A stretch of DNA of 64,000 nucleotides from Reticulitermes speratus (GCA_021186555.1 JAJKFL010000003.1:25439908-25503907); one strand, 5' to 3'. Counted from the first letter of the stretch, positions 21,151-32,725 are shown. A program made the numbers and translations. Notes: generated from the letters alone by a model not told the origin.

Positions 21151-23610
21151 GTCTGCTAAAAATGTGGGATAAATAAAGCATTATCCTAATATTGGTAATA
21201 AACAATTTAATCCTACTTGAAAACCGCCAGCATACATGTTGCAGCTGCATTGAAGAACATATTTTCTAGCTTCCCTGGTATTATGTTTGTAACTTCCACT
21301 AAACGAAGTAGATAGGAATTTGTGGACATTCTATATAAGGAAGAAAATTGCAGTTCATATACTACTGCACGGAAAAAAAAGAAAAGTTTAATCCAAAAAA
21401 GCGATAGAAACGTGCTAATAAGATTTAACTTTAAAAATATTTAAATATCTTTATTTCTTCTTCGTACCCATCTCAGGAAAGAAAAAGTCGTTCCTTCCTT
21501 TCTTTGGAAACATCTTTTTAAAAAGTATTTTGAAAAGTTGAGTGAGATATGTGGTGTTATCGCTGTGGAGTTGAGAGGGTCTGAATATCTGAGATATTAA
21601 TAGAAGCCGTTACAAATGCGGGTAGAATAGGACCATAAACTATGCAATGTTGCTTATAGTTGTAAATAGTATACAAAAACACATAATCAAGACCGTTGTC
21701 ATTGTTATCATTTCCAAATTCGCAGGTGGTCACACATTCATAAGACTCAGCTTTAAGAGCAATGGTTCTCTGTATTGCTTGCCGCGAGGAATCGCGTCAC
21801 GTTGAACGTGTAAGTTGGCAAATCTACGGAAGAGTTGGAGAATTGCGCATGCGAGATGTGAAGGACGATTATTTTGCGAATAATATACTTCATATAGCGT
21901 ACGTGTAAGTAAAATGTATGTTAAACGATGTTATAGGGACCTATATAAATTTTCTTTATCTACAATAATATAACATGCACGGTACACACTTTAAGAACCA
22001 TTGTTACGAAGGAAGTTTATTAAAAATCGTATTATTTCCACTCAGTGTTTGGGTGACACAAGCATTCTACCATGTTTGGAAAATTTTAAATTTGTCTCTT
22101 TTAACTGCTAGTAAGATTTTACATTTCTGCCTTGGCTTTGGGATAATACAAATAAGGGAGAGGCGTAAGATTCAGTATATAAGTATGAAAGGGAAAGAAA
22201 AGGCAGACATGAGAGACAATATTTTCGGGGCCAGAGAATGAGCATCACTGCCTTAGAAAGTTTCCAGTTTTCGCCCGTTCGTCCTTCTGGTAGGACTAGC
22301 ATGAAAGTGTACACATTAGAACGATGAGGATTGTATAACTCCATAAGTTTTGTATTTAAAAGTAAGTTTTTACCTCAGAGAGAATGAAGGCATTTTCCAT
22401 CATAAAGACCAACCGGTAAAAAACATTTCGGAAAAAATTACTGTTCTTTTGAGCAAATGTAGCATACACATAAATATAATGTGTGGGAAACGTACAGAGT
22501 TGTTTTAGTGTTGAAGTAGGCGGTACATACAATTAAAGTTCTTTTTGTTTCCAACAGAATTTAGACACTCTTTCTTATGTGAGGTCCACTCAGAGCATGG
22601 CTACGAATTTATTGATTCCTCTTGCTGTTTTACTGTGTAGGCACAGACACTGCGACAGGCCAGTCCGCCGTTAGTAAGTCTTGCCAAAGTCTTTAAGCAG
22701 CAGTGGTATGTTATGAAAGGTTTGGATGCGGTATTTAAGGAGTAAGCTCCAAAGACATGCTGCACACTTCTTTTTGTAGGGACCTTGCCCATGTTACTGA
22801 TTACGTAAGTTGTTGAGGGATGAAGGTGTTGAAAGAGGGTTGGCCCAGGCAAATATCCTGACTTGACCAGATCTGACCCTCACGAACCCAGAATGTTGTT
22901 AAGCTCAAGAGAGATCTGTATTGTAAGCCGCTAAAGGGCTTGGCTCGGTTGGCGGCTCCTTAATTAGCAAATGTTTACATTTGGTGTTGGCCAACGTTCT
23001 TGACCTTAGTGTTGTCAGGGGACTGAAGGAAAGGGGGAACATGCACGACACAAATAAAGTAAAAAAATACAGAGTTCCCTTACTTTCGTCTAAAGTACAA
23101 TAGTACAGGCTCTCCTCGCTTGCGAGTTAGCTCATCACGGTTTGACTTATGCGCGGAAGAACCATTGTGGTATATCTCGTGCACTGCTGTGTAGGTTCCT
23201 CGATTACTGGCGGTCATATGTGCACAGCTTAGCGACATGATACACAAGTGTACACATCTGTCCGCCTGCCTCTCTCGTTAGCTACCTGGATATTGTGCGA
23301 TACGGAATGTATTTTAAATGTATTTTTCATAACTTTTAGACATAATTACTGCCCCGTGTTTCAGTCATGTGCGGGAAGTATGATTCACGTGCCGATAAAG
23401 AGTCTAAGGATATAAGAAAAGGAAATTGATGCCTGTCTTAGAGAAAGTGGATGTGTTGGATAAGTTTGAATGGAGAATGGGAGTTGCTGCTGTCGGACTC
23501 CATTAGGGTCTAAAAATAGGCGATTTGTTAAATATAGAAAAATGAAGACAAGATTGATGGATGCGTTAAAGATAGTGCTCTATCGAGTGCGTAAATTCCC
23601 TGTGTAAAGT
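21151..23610. other. Non-coding stretch
   Basis: No supported feature. Short frames on both strands show no domain I recognise. Confidence 0.5.
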
Positions 23611-23617
23611 GCCATAA

Positions 23618-23632
23618 CCCCCCCCCCCCCCC
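23618..23632. repeat. Poly-C tract, 15 bases
   Basis: An uninterrupted C run after GCCATAA. Confidence 0.9.
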
Positions 23633-23776
23633 GCCTTGAAAATATGGAGAACGCCGTGTGTGGCGGCGGGGCTGAAAGATGAGACAGAAATAATTGGTAG
23701 TCATTGGTGCGTTTGTGAAGAAGGATATCATGTGCCTGAAGGCCGGCTTTAGAATTCTATCTGAAGCCTAAAAAAT

Positions 23777-24016
23777 CTAACATTCAAAGCCCTCCTTGTT
23801 CTTGATAATGCGCCAGTCGATACCAATTTCCTTTAAGATCTGTATTAATTTGGTCCAGTTTACACGGTCGAATGTCTTTTGCCAGTCTATGAAGCAAGCG
23901 CCCACATGTTCATCTAAAAGTATGTTCAAATTTCGTTCTGCTATTATACTCAGCATCCCAACTGTATCCTTAATTTCTTTTATTTTGATAGAATTCATCC
24001 CATTGTGCTGTGACAA
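23777..24016 (-). pseudogene. Non-LTR retrotransposon reverse transcriptase fragment
   Basis: The 79-codon minus-strand frame contains ACFIDWQKTFDRVNWTKL and then IGIDWR. This is reverse transcriptase motif A of LINE ORF2, where insect members usually read (C/V)F(I/V)D(F/L)EKAFDRVxWxKL. The aspartate of motif A is present. The upstream segment GMLSIIAERNL fits the region before motif A (usual form L..I.ER). The frame ends at a stop after EGFEC, and neither the YxDD motif nor an endonuclease domain is present, so this is a dead fragment. It belongs to a different LINE family from the one at 55860 and 57885. A Penelope-like end lies immediately beside it. Confidence 0.85.
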
Positions 24017-24061
24017 ATTAGCAGTAATTTATATATTGCCTTCAAACACTACAAATTATTA

Positions 24062-24120
24062 ACTTTAACATTGCATGCTACGTGTTTCGGTCGTCCGCGA
24101 CCATCTTCAGGCATTAAAGT
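24062..24120 (-). ncRNA. Type I hammerhead ribozyme, full core
   Basis: Read on the minus strand: ACTTTAATGC, CTGAAGA, T, GGTCG-CGGA-CGACC (stem II, five perfect pairs), GAAA, a two-pair stem III (AC-AC-GT), A, then GCAT and, after a short bulge, TTAAAGT. Stem I is ATGC/GCAT, extended by ACTTTA/TAAAGT across a bulge. All core positions CUGANGA and GAA fit, with GUA as the cleavage triplet. The predicted cut lies between 24079 and 24078. The one departure from the textbook core is the extra U after A9, which other copies here share. Confidence 0.8.
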
Positions 24121-24545
24121 ACATAATTAAAACCCAAGTGGGCACACGTTAAAAGCATTTTGCAATTTGTGAGATCTCACAAATTTTGCAATTACCATAA
24201 CATTGGATTATTACGGATTTTTTATATTTTAAGTACTTATTTGAATTATTATTAAAACCATGCCACATTGTTCCTATGAATGTTAAAAATGTCTTAAAAT
24301 GTTTTGGGCAGACTACGTTTTGTTTAACTTTTTTGAACATTAATTTCCCTGGTGTATTATACATATGCAAGTGCGTACGTTTTCTGGAAACCGATACGTT
24401 CTAGGTGCATGATTATTCATTTTGGTGTTCAATATTAATGCGTTACATATGTTTCTGAAGTTACTACACATATTGCGTATTCACGTTGACTATTCAGCAT
24501 TTTTCTATACAATATCGGTTTATACTGTGCACGCTGGTTCTTGTG
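24062..24545 (-). mobile_element. Penelope-like terminal repeat, family D, with intact-looking hammerhead
   Basis: This is the second family D copy. It aligns by eye with 12778-13210 and carries the hammerhead at its low-coordinate end (24062-24120). It abuts the LINE fragment at 24016, which suggests insertion next to or into that element. No Penelope reverse transcriptase or GIY-YIG endonuclease is recognisable in the flanking DNA, so it is a solo terminal repeat or a truncated copy. Confidence 0.7.
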
Positions 24546-24884
24546 TCGTGATATTTTTTTACGTTAAATCTTTATGTCCTGTTCTTTGAAATTCCATAAT
24601 CTCGTCACAATTACTTCTTGGTCTTGCCTGTGGCTCTTTTCAATTTGTTCTTCAGTCTTCTGCAGTGTTCCTTTCTTATTCATTGTTATCATTCTTTCAT
24701 TTCCTTCGTTCGTACATTTTACTGCTCATGTCCTGTGTAATTCGTGGCTTTCTTGCTCTCTTCTCGACGTTCTGCCAAATCGCTCATAGTACCTAACACA
24801 CATTTCTTTGTATGGTTTTCCTGCATACAGTGAAAACTGTGAACTTCAATGTCGAGTTCTACATTATTTTTTGCACAATTCTGC

Positions 24885-25100
24885 TTTTTGAAAGACCTGT
24901 CATGTCAGGAGGTCCATTAGTCACAATGTAAAAAATTCTATCAAGTGGAAGTTCATATTTTTTAAATAATCCCTTGTGTCAAGAAAATGTGTTATTTAGC
25001 CCTGGTTCATTAATTTCAATATTTGAAATATAACAGCGAATGTACACTGCACAATAAGCAGTACTTTTAAAATCTGTACTTTTTTCGCCTGCTATACAGG
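24885..25100 (-). pseudogene. Second hAT-like transposase fossil (GTF2IRD2/ZBED5-like type)
   Basis: One minus-strand frame reads STDFKSTAYCAVYIRCY. After a stop or shift another reads LPLDRIFYIVTNGPPDMTG. These match two neighbouring blocks of domesticated-type hAT transposases, where DESTD...AQ.A.FIR is followed by L..(I/V)..(V/I)TTDGAPAM.G. The spacing fits an internal deletion. The catalytic-region aspartate of TTDGAP is replaced by asparagine. The whole is about 70 codons and clearly dead. It is unlike the hAT fossil at 7551-8800. Confidence 0.6.
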
Positions 25101-25425
25101 AAGCTTGAGAAATTTACTACTCGATTTAAGTGATGGCCGAAACCATTGCTTTCTCATTTATACCTTCAAACCTTGTGTTTATTATGTGTAGTAATCCTTG
25201 TACTTTTTTCCGGGCTGATGATTTTTGCAGTTCAGTTAAAAAATTTCGAATTAACTTTCATTCTTAAAAATGTTTTTTTTTGGTTTGAATAAAATTGACC
25301 AGTATAAAACTCATTTTAACTGACGATTTATTTTTGTTATTCATAGAGTGCATATTCTTATAATCAGTACATTAACCTACTTATGTACTTAATAAAATAC
25401 AATTAGAAGTAAAGAACTCATATAA

Positions 25426-25475
25426 AACACCTACATGGTTCGGCACCGAGGTGCCATCTTCATGGAGTTATTCTG
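25426..25475 (-). ncRNA. Decayed hammerhead motif (Penelope-like end)
   Basis: The minus strand reads AACTCC, ATGAAGA (for CTGAAGA), T, GGCACC-TC-GGTGCC (six-pair stem II), GAAC, CATGTA and GGTGTT. Stem I AACTCC/GGTGTT has one mismatch. C3 of the core is lost, so cleavage is unlikely. Confidence 0.6.
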
Positions 25476-25639
25476 ACAAAGGAGTATAAGGCCAGCACGC
25501 TTAACTAGCTATTGTGTCGTCTTCATTAGAATGATTAAAATTATTTTAATGATTACTTTGTTTGGGTTCTTCGGATTTTTTTGAAATTAATAGATTTATT
25601 AATTTGCTGTTTATGTTAAATGTGATGTTAGTAACTCAC

Positions 25640-26950
25640 AATATATATCAGATAGGACGATAGTGGATTAGCAAGTGTGCGGAGGAAGGGGTCTGTGTTA
25701 AATATGAAGTGTAATTTTCCGGGAATTTGCCAAACGGACTCAGAAAAAGCACGCAAGATATCAGTCATGATACTCGGTCCTCGAGACGACTTGAAAACGA
25801 CACCTGCCGCATACAAAGCAAGATCGTGGCTTTCAATAATAATTGCATTATATTAGCCACATAAGATTTGGCATTTAATACGAATTTGCTCACTATGCCC
25901 CCTTTGAGCTGAGAAATTCTTTTGTGTACACAGTTTGACACAAGAAGTTTACTCTGGCACCTGAGAGTCATATTGTACTTTCCTACCCACATCACCCACA
26001 ATGCAAACAACTCCTATGCAAAGAAAGAAGGGACCTCGAAAGCGAAAGAAGAGATGAAAAGAAATGGGGAAAAAATGAAAGAAATAAACCTACTTCACTG
26101 GTAACTACTGTGCACTGTAGTTAACCGCTACAGTCTCACAATTGTTTGTCGTTTCCTTGCCTCCTGTATACACACGACATCCTTCCTACTTCTACACATT
26201 TACCCTTGTCGTCTGGAGGCACCCACCCCCTCAGAACTCACTTCATACATCGCCTGACAGCGCGCTCCAAAATGTGCATTAAGCTTAACGCGTAGGCCTA
26301 TAAATTGTTTCATAATCTTTCACGGTGATTCATTGGTAATGTTGATACTGGTCTTGCATTACTAAGCCATATTGCACGGCTTCGTGTGTCCGCAGCACCG
26401 CCTGCCCATAATGTACTAAATACCTTCTCTGCTTACTCACATCGACCATTAAGAGGGAAACAGCAAATTTCTTCGAAAACTTGGCAACATATTGCAGTGT
26501 CCAAAATCCAAAAACGGGGTCACATATTAGATATGTATACAAAATAATTATGCCACTTGCTTTGATTGGGTATGGAAAGCGTTTTTCAAGTAATGGGAAG
26601 AACAAGCAAAACATTAAAAAAATATTAATTTCCTAAGTTTAGTGTCGAAACTTTCGCACAGTTTTAACTAATAGATAGACAGTTTCTATGTTGACAAGTA
26701 AAGAAACCATATCTCACGTCAAAAACAGGTGTTTTATCGAGCCACTTTTATTTTTCGTAACTGTCAGTGTTTTCTCAAGTTTCAAATTTTTGAAATACAA
26801 AAGTATCGCTTACTCATCCATATGATACACTTGAACTAGATGTTTCGGGAAGTTCTATTTGAGTTATCTTCACACCATTAGTCTTTTGTGAATGACTAGT
26901 CCTAATTGTTTATATTTTGATATCAATGTGTATAAGTTTTGCCTGTGGAC
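25640..26950. other. Non-coding stretch
   Basis: No supported feature. The 94-codon minus frame at 26330-26614 has no recognised domain. Confidence 0.5.
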
Positions 26951-26954
26951 GTCA

Positions 26955-27205
26955 TAAGGCATATGGGCAAGTGGAGGTAGGGCTTCAGTCATTATAACTT
27001 CAGCACTAGATGAGTGATCATCTTCACGCTCCGGCCGCTCCACCTCCTGTGAAAGAGCTTCCAGTACCCATTATATAGGTGGGTAAATGGGCCGCGGTAC
27101 GAGTCTGGAAGGTTTGAACCTGTAGGAGACCTCTTGTCCGTGCCGAGAATCGAATAACCATTCCTCGATTGTCTAACCCATAGCCTAGTCACTATGCTGA
27201 CTCCT
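26955..27205 (-). mobile_element. SINE-1 copy, near full length
   Basis: In reverse it shows GGCATATGGGCAAGTGGAGG, TTCAGCACTAGATG, CTTCACGCTCCGGCCGC, GTACCCATTATATAGG, CCGAGAATCGAATAACC and CCATAGCCTAGTCACTATGC. The last two are the B-box and A-box regions of the tRNA-like head. Confidence 0.8.
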
Positions 27206-28455
27206 GTTCTTTGGGTTTACTTGTAAGACCTACATAAAATTACTTTTCTGACAATATAATGGCTCTTGGTCCATCCACTGATCATAATAAAATAAAATAT
27301 GTGCCACGTCACTATTTTATTACAGCAACTGAAACAAAAAAAAGCGTTAGATGTTTGGGACCTGTCGAACGGAATTTTATATCGTAATATGTGCAATTAT
27401 GCAACACTCCAGTTCGAAATCTCTGAAGGAAAGATATAACTTTATTGAATTAGGCGTAGATGGGAGTTTGCTATTTAAATTGCTCTTAAAATGCATAATG
27501 TAGGAGAGTGTGGATTGAATTTAACCGGCCTAGGATAGGGTATTCTCTTGTAAATATTGTAAGGAATGTCCGGGTGTAATAAAAGAATAGACGATATTAG
27601 GTAAGCTATTATCAGCTTCTCAAAAAGGTTTGTATACTATTTCTATTTTGGGAGATTTGGTCGTGATATATTCTTCGTACCTTTCGTGCCTTCTCTTCGC
27701 CACGATTCAGGGCGAATTTACTAAAAGGCGGTTTAAGAAAATATTCGTCTACTTGTTAAAATCTGTGTGATGATTCAAGTAATACCATGCAGGTGTGGAA
27801 AGAAAACGTTTGTTTCATGGATGTCTGTATATCAGCTTTTGGAACATGCAGTAGGTCTACTGAAGCCTACAGCAGCGTACTAAATGGATGACTGTTCACA
27901 AATATGTCCGTCTCTTACTACCGTGTGAACAATAGAAACTCACCACCATACAAATTCATCGCCAACACAACCAGACGAAGCTAAAGAAGTCGTAACAATG
28001 GCGCAAAACACTGTTGGTTCTTTCAATAGTGGCCCCTATTTACTTGCTGCTGTTTGCAAACAGCAAGTACTATCTGCTGCCTAGCTACCAACATACCGAG
28101 CTAGCATAAGGGGCGGTAGCAAGATAACCAAAACCTCACAAGACTTTGAGTAGTTGAGTAAACTTTGTATTACGTAAACACATTCCATTACTGAGTACTC
28201 CTGTGATGCCAAGGGACACCGAAGGGATCGTTAGGCATGTCTTGACTTACCAAAGGGCAGAAATAATGTAATGGCATGTGGTAGAGTTCAGAGAGTTTGA
28301 GTTTCGCTAAATTATATCTTCTTTCTCAGTGATGCGAGCATAATATAATAATTAGATGTGTATATTCTACCGTTTGTGAAAAGCGTTAATTGTTAATGTG
28401 TATCTTTTAAAAGTATTTAGAGATACGGAAATTGTTTATAGTATAACTGTCTAAA
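27206..28455. other. Non-coding stretch with a short palindrome
   Basis: At about 28041-28066 ACTTGCTG, CTG and TTTGCAAACAGCAAGT form a short palindrome. No other supported feature. Confidence 0.5.
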
Positions 28456-28456
28456 G

Positions 28457-28695
28457 TACAGTGGTAACTAAATATTACACCACTTTTGACATTCGAAAAA
28501 TCTGCTTTTCTACAATATTCTTTAACATCATAGTTCTGTATTTTACCCATACAGCATATTTACATGTTTCGTGTAATTCTGCCAAAAAACAAGGTTATTT
28601 CGCTGAGAAACATTAACCAATTGGTCTTTATAACAGAGACAGTATGTTTAGAGTGAGACAGAAACTGCTTTTTATATATTATACAGATGACCTTC
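28457..28695 (+). repeat. Interspersed repeat family A copy, long
   Basis: CAGTGGTAACTAAATATTAC, CATATTTACATGTTTCGTG, ATTTCGCTGAGAAACATTAA and ACCAATTGGTCTTTATAAC run in family order, ending near GACAGAAACTG. An extra ~30 bases near 28490 is not shared. Confidence 0.65.
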
Positions 28696-29234
28696 ATGAT
28701 TTAAAGGAATAGATAAAGAGGAAGTCGGTGGCAGCGCCTCACGTAAAATGGTTCCTCGCAATCTTTCATTCTGTGGAATTTTATTCGCTGCTAGTATGGG
28801 CTGAATTTACCTCCTGCGTCCGGCCTTGTGTGAACAAAATGGGCCAAGCCTAGTTGTCGTTCTGTTAAGAGTAGACACGTCTATTCTAAGATGTCTATCC
28901 CTATGGCACTAATGCCAGGGCGGCTCAGGGCCACCCGTTTTCCAGGCCTTTGAATTTTGTTGGCAGACATCTGGTGGGACTCTCTGGACGGGAGAATGGG
29001 TCATCGTAACATCTGTACCTCTACAGGAAGAAAAACACAGAAAATGCTCCGAGTGCAATTCTAAATTACAATCCCAGTTTTCTGCCTGGACAGACGGCGC
29101 GGATACTGTTGTCGGCAGACGGCTATACTGTCTGTATTATATTTATCCAACAGACGTAGTTACTAAGGTACGGCGTCGACGATTAGGGGTTCCATTTCCG
29201 GCAGGGGCAAGAAATTATCCTCTTTTCCAAATCT

Positions 29235-29400
29235 TCCATAACGGCTCTTGGCGCCACCCAGTCTGCTAGTCAATGGGTGGAAGGATTCTTTCCCGGGATA
29301 AAGCGAGCGTGGCGTGAAGTTGACCACTTACCTCCATGTAGTGGTGAGGTTAAGAATGAGTGGAACTATACCTGTTCTCCATCTATATGCTGTCATGGTG
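29235..29400 (+). mobile_element. SINE-1 copy, 5'-truncated
   Basis: Plus orientation: AATGGGTGGAAGGATTC, CCCGGGATAAAGCG, GCGTGAAGTTGACCACTTAC and GGTTAAGAATGAGTGGAAC, ending near GCTGTCATGG. The tRNA-like head is absent. Confidence 0.7.
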
Positions 29401-29564
29401 TGGACAGGTACAACTTTAACTGTCTCCGTTTACCGGTACCAACACCAGACACTGTTCCGCAAATAATTAGATATAATCTATTTACCAATAAAATAACAGC
29501 CGTGTTTATTCCCAATATTGTTATGTCATATTTCTAAAGAGATTAAGATGATTCGAGTAATGAC

Positions 29565-29616
29565 GGCGTTGAATATTACAACTGGTCTCCTGGGATGTGA
29601 CGTCGTGTAGTCTGGT
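29565..29616 (-). repeat. Solo arm of the TGTGACG...GTCTGGTA family
   Basis: CCTGGGATGTGACGTCGTG followed by TAGTCTGGTAGAAATAA is the best-preserved example of the arm. No partner is visible within a few hundred bases. Confidence 0.55.
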
Positions 29617-29619
29617 AGA

Positions 29620-31540
29620 AATAATATTACATACTGCCTAAATATCTGGAATACATCAAAACAAAACATTTGTGCTTTTTGTTTCCTACAGCGGAACTGT
29701 CAGAGAACAGTCAAAGGTGCCATGATTTACGCAATTTTCTCCGTCTTCTTGCCACTATGTACCGTAGCCAAGATCGTTAAAGCAACGTACAATTACGGCG
29801 GTGTAGTTTTTACCTCCGATTCGAATTCTCATTCCAAGCTCTGTTGTTCAAGAAAAAGTACATTTTAATTTCTTAATTTTAATGTTATTTCTCATTTAAA
29901 GTTGCAGGTATCACATATTTTAAAATTGGCAAGGTATGCAATAGCTTCCCGGGCGAAGAATGGTTACTTCTGATTGTTCTGTCTAATTATGAAAGTTACT
30001 AATGCTACAATGTGCAATACGTTTACCGTTCTGTCTCAGAAGTTAATAAAATGGCAGAACACTATCTTATATACTGAATAATTTTATAACAAAAGCAGAA
30101 TTTTTTGCATAATTTGTCGACATGTAAGTTATAAGAGATTTGCTGCATCATAAATCGAGTTGCACATATTAACTTTACTACCACTATGCTGAATAGCAGA
30201 AACTCCATATGTGAATCTTGCGTGCGACTATTTGAAGACAATCTGCTGACCTTGTAGGCCAGGCAGCAGGACATAATAACGAGGTGTTTCAGCCAGCACT
30301 GGTGCATGTACTGTTTCATTTACGCAAAAGCGAAATAGTCATCGTTTTCTTGTCAGTTATTTGAGAGAAAAGTCTGAATAGAGAAAGAGATAATTCTAAA
30401 TGGCGAAACACATAAGTGCAATAGAAGAACAATTTTTTAAAATTTACCTTCTGGAATACAGTAAGCATCTCCGCATGTGGTAGGATAAACCTGTGGAATA
30501 AAGGAAAAAGACGAAATAAAAGCACGAAAAACAAGCATATGAAAAGGACACAAGAAACCTTGAAAAATTATGTTCCTTTTTTCCACCTGTACATAAACAA
30601 ACAATACCACTCACAATAGTTTTTCTAAGCTAGCTGGTAGAAAGAACACGTTTTATGCAAGTGATAATTACTATACGTAAGTTCATAACTGCTGCTGCAA
30701 CAAAGGCTCAGCTGTGTGCTTTCCTTCACCTTGCAACTGACCTTACAGAATCATGTCTCGTGCTATGAAGTTTATGAGTTGCTGATTCTAGCGCAGCCAG
30801 TCTATGCGTTTGCGAACTTTACGACAAAAAATGTGCGGATTGCTAGCTGGTAAGACGTTCCGGATAAACACTAGAATTAAGTTGCGTACGTATACGTGCA
30901 AATTGTAAAATACTCCTTCAAAGCCAGATACGTAGTTAACTACCGGTCAGAAATTGAATTCGTACCTCACAGGAAACACAGTACACCTCCATAAACACAC
31001 TTTGTAGCCAAAGTAAAATATTTGAATGTTGGAAAAAGTTGTATGTATAGTCACCATTGTGCTTTAAAATATTCAAACAGTTTTGGGAGGAAAGGTGAAA
31101 TAAAATAATATTTCACTTGGAAGTTAAGAATCAAAATACAGGTATCCACTTCCTTTACAAGCCTGAACGTGAATAACCAAAACAATACAAGGCTTCAGTG
31201 GAGTTGCACATAAAAGTAAGTCTGTAAAATGTACGTTTCTTCAGTTTGTGCAAGTCTATTGACAGATTTGTTTCTAAATAACCAGAAGTGTGTCATTAAC
31301 CTATTGAAAAAGAGCATGACTTTTGAAATTTACTTTAAACAATACTGATAAACTATTAATTCTCTATTTTGTTAATTAAACAGTTGTTTTGAAGGAAAGG
31401 CCTGGAAACTCTACACACACATTAACCTTTGTGATATGTACCGCCTGACAAAAATCGACACTCCTCAGCTTATTAATGACACAGGCTTCAGTTCTAACGA
31501 AATCGTAAGAGAGATAAAAAAATTGTACTTTGCATGAATT
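29620..31540. other. Non-coding stretch
   Basis: No supported feature. Minus frames at 30062-30534 have no recognised domain. Confidence 0.5.
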
Positions 31541-31544
31541 GGGG

Positions 31545-31640
31545 CTGGCGGTTCGATCATAACAGTACAGTGATAAAATTTCTGCTTCATATTTAAGAAT
31601 TCCCGGGTTCAAATCTCGGTCTGGAAACTTCATATACTAA
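31545..31640 (+). mobile_element. tRNA-derived SINE head, separate family
   Basis: CCCGGGTTCAAATCTCGGTC gives a good B box (GGTTCAAATCT). The A-box region is decayed (AACAGTACAGTG). The downstream body (TCGTCGTCTTCCTCAGTCC) is not shared with SINE-1 or SINE-2. Confidence 0.5.
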
Positions 31641-32152
31641 ATTTGTCGTCGTCTTCCTCAGTCCGTCTAAGCAAACTCTGGTATAGTAGGTGTACCTCGC
31701 AGTAAGTCAGGAAAGATTTCTTTCACATATTATTTTGCAATTTATTGGTCACTAACGAGCCTGCCGTTTGACCCTGTATGTTTTGGTGTACTGACATCTT
31801 TGACAGATAAAATGTAAACAAAATAAATAACGCTTGTACGCCACATGACATAAAACAGAGCAATAAATTGTTTGAATTTAATTTTTTACTTTTAGTTGAG
31901 ATTTTTACAGTGGTGAAAGTTCATAATATTTTCTTCTGATAACAACAGAGTTACGAAGTCACGAGCAAGAGCTTGCCCTTTGCAGCCTTCCCCAGCGAAA
32001 AACACTCTTCTGTTTCATCAGAAATAAAGAAGTTAGAAATGCCGGCGTAATCGGAAGTTGAAGAAAACCCTGACGTTAAATAGGTGCATTTAAAGCAAGT
32101 ATAAACCTATTTTAATATTTGCAAGGGTCTATACACAAAAATACCTCTTTAA

Positions 32153-32398
32153 TATCACACAATATTCAGTCAAAAAAATGCACTCAATTTTTTTCAGATA
32201 CTCTATATTTCTTGCTAGGCAATCCTACATATTTCGATCCCTCATGGGATCAGCATCAGGGATTTATATCAAAGTAACATTTCAAAAATCTTAACTAGCA
32301 ATCCCATGAGGGATCGAAACATATAGGATTGACTAGCAAGAATTATAGAATATCTGAAAAAAATTGAGTGTATTTTGTTGGACTGCATATTGTGTGAT
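32153..32398. mobile_element. Penelope-like inverted terminal repeat pair
   Basis: The left arm (32153-32250) and right arm (32301-32398) are about 98 bp each and nearly reverse-complementary. Shared blocks include CACTCAATTTTTTTCAGATA, CTTGCTAG, CAATCCTA and TTTCGATCCCTCATGGGAT. On the minus strand the left arm plus spacer holds a hammerhead motif: AATCC, CTGATGC, T, GATCCC-ATGA-GGGATC, GAAA, TATGTA, GGATT. The right arm keeps only the part from stem II onwards. A9 is changed to C. The two arms have diverged little, so this is a relatively young copy. There is no coding DNA in the 50-base spacer. Confidence 0.8.
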
Positions 32399-32474
32399 TA
32401 TCGACAATGCACAGTATGAACCATATAAAAAAATCTTTGATATGCTTGTAGTCTAATTTAAGAGGGGCTTTGAC

Positions 32475-32725
32475 AGTGTAGTCGGTATTGCAGTTCGCCA
32501 TGGGGTGGAGGGTTCTGGGCTCGAATTCTCGGTGGAGGCAAGATTTTTTTTTCCATACCCCTCTAGATCGACCCTGGGGCCTACCCAACCTCCTGTACAA
32601 TGGGTAGTGTGGCTCATTCCCAACAAGAAAGCGACGGGGTTTAGCGTTGACCAACAATGCACATCTAGCGCGGAGGTTAAGAATGGGTAGAGCTATATCT
32701 CAACTCTCCCTTTTTGCCAGTCATG
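32475..32725 (+). mobile_element. SINE-1 copy, full length, plus orientation
   Basis: The tRNA-like head has GTTCTGGGCTCGAATTCTCG (B box GGCTCGAATTC). It is followed by CTAGATCGACCCTGGGGCC, TACCCAACCTCCTGTACAAT, TAGCGTTGACCA, TCTAGCGCGGAGG and TTAAGAATGGGTAGAGC, ending at GCCAGTCATGGC. This copy shows that the family reads tRNA head to GTCATGGC tail. Confidence 0.85.

Noticed and set aside
28870-29040. A SINE-2 relative, together with 35700-35880
   Set aside because: Both share a GGTAGGACT...GGACG block with SINE-2, but no head or tail could be aligned with confidence.
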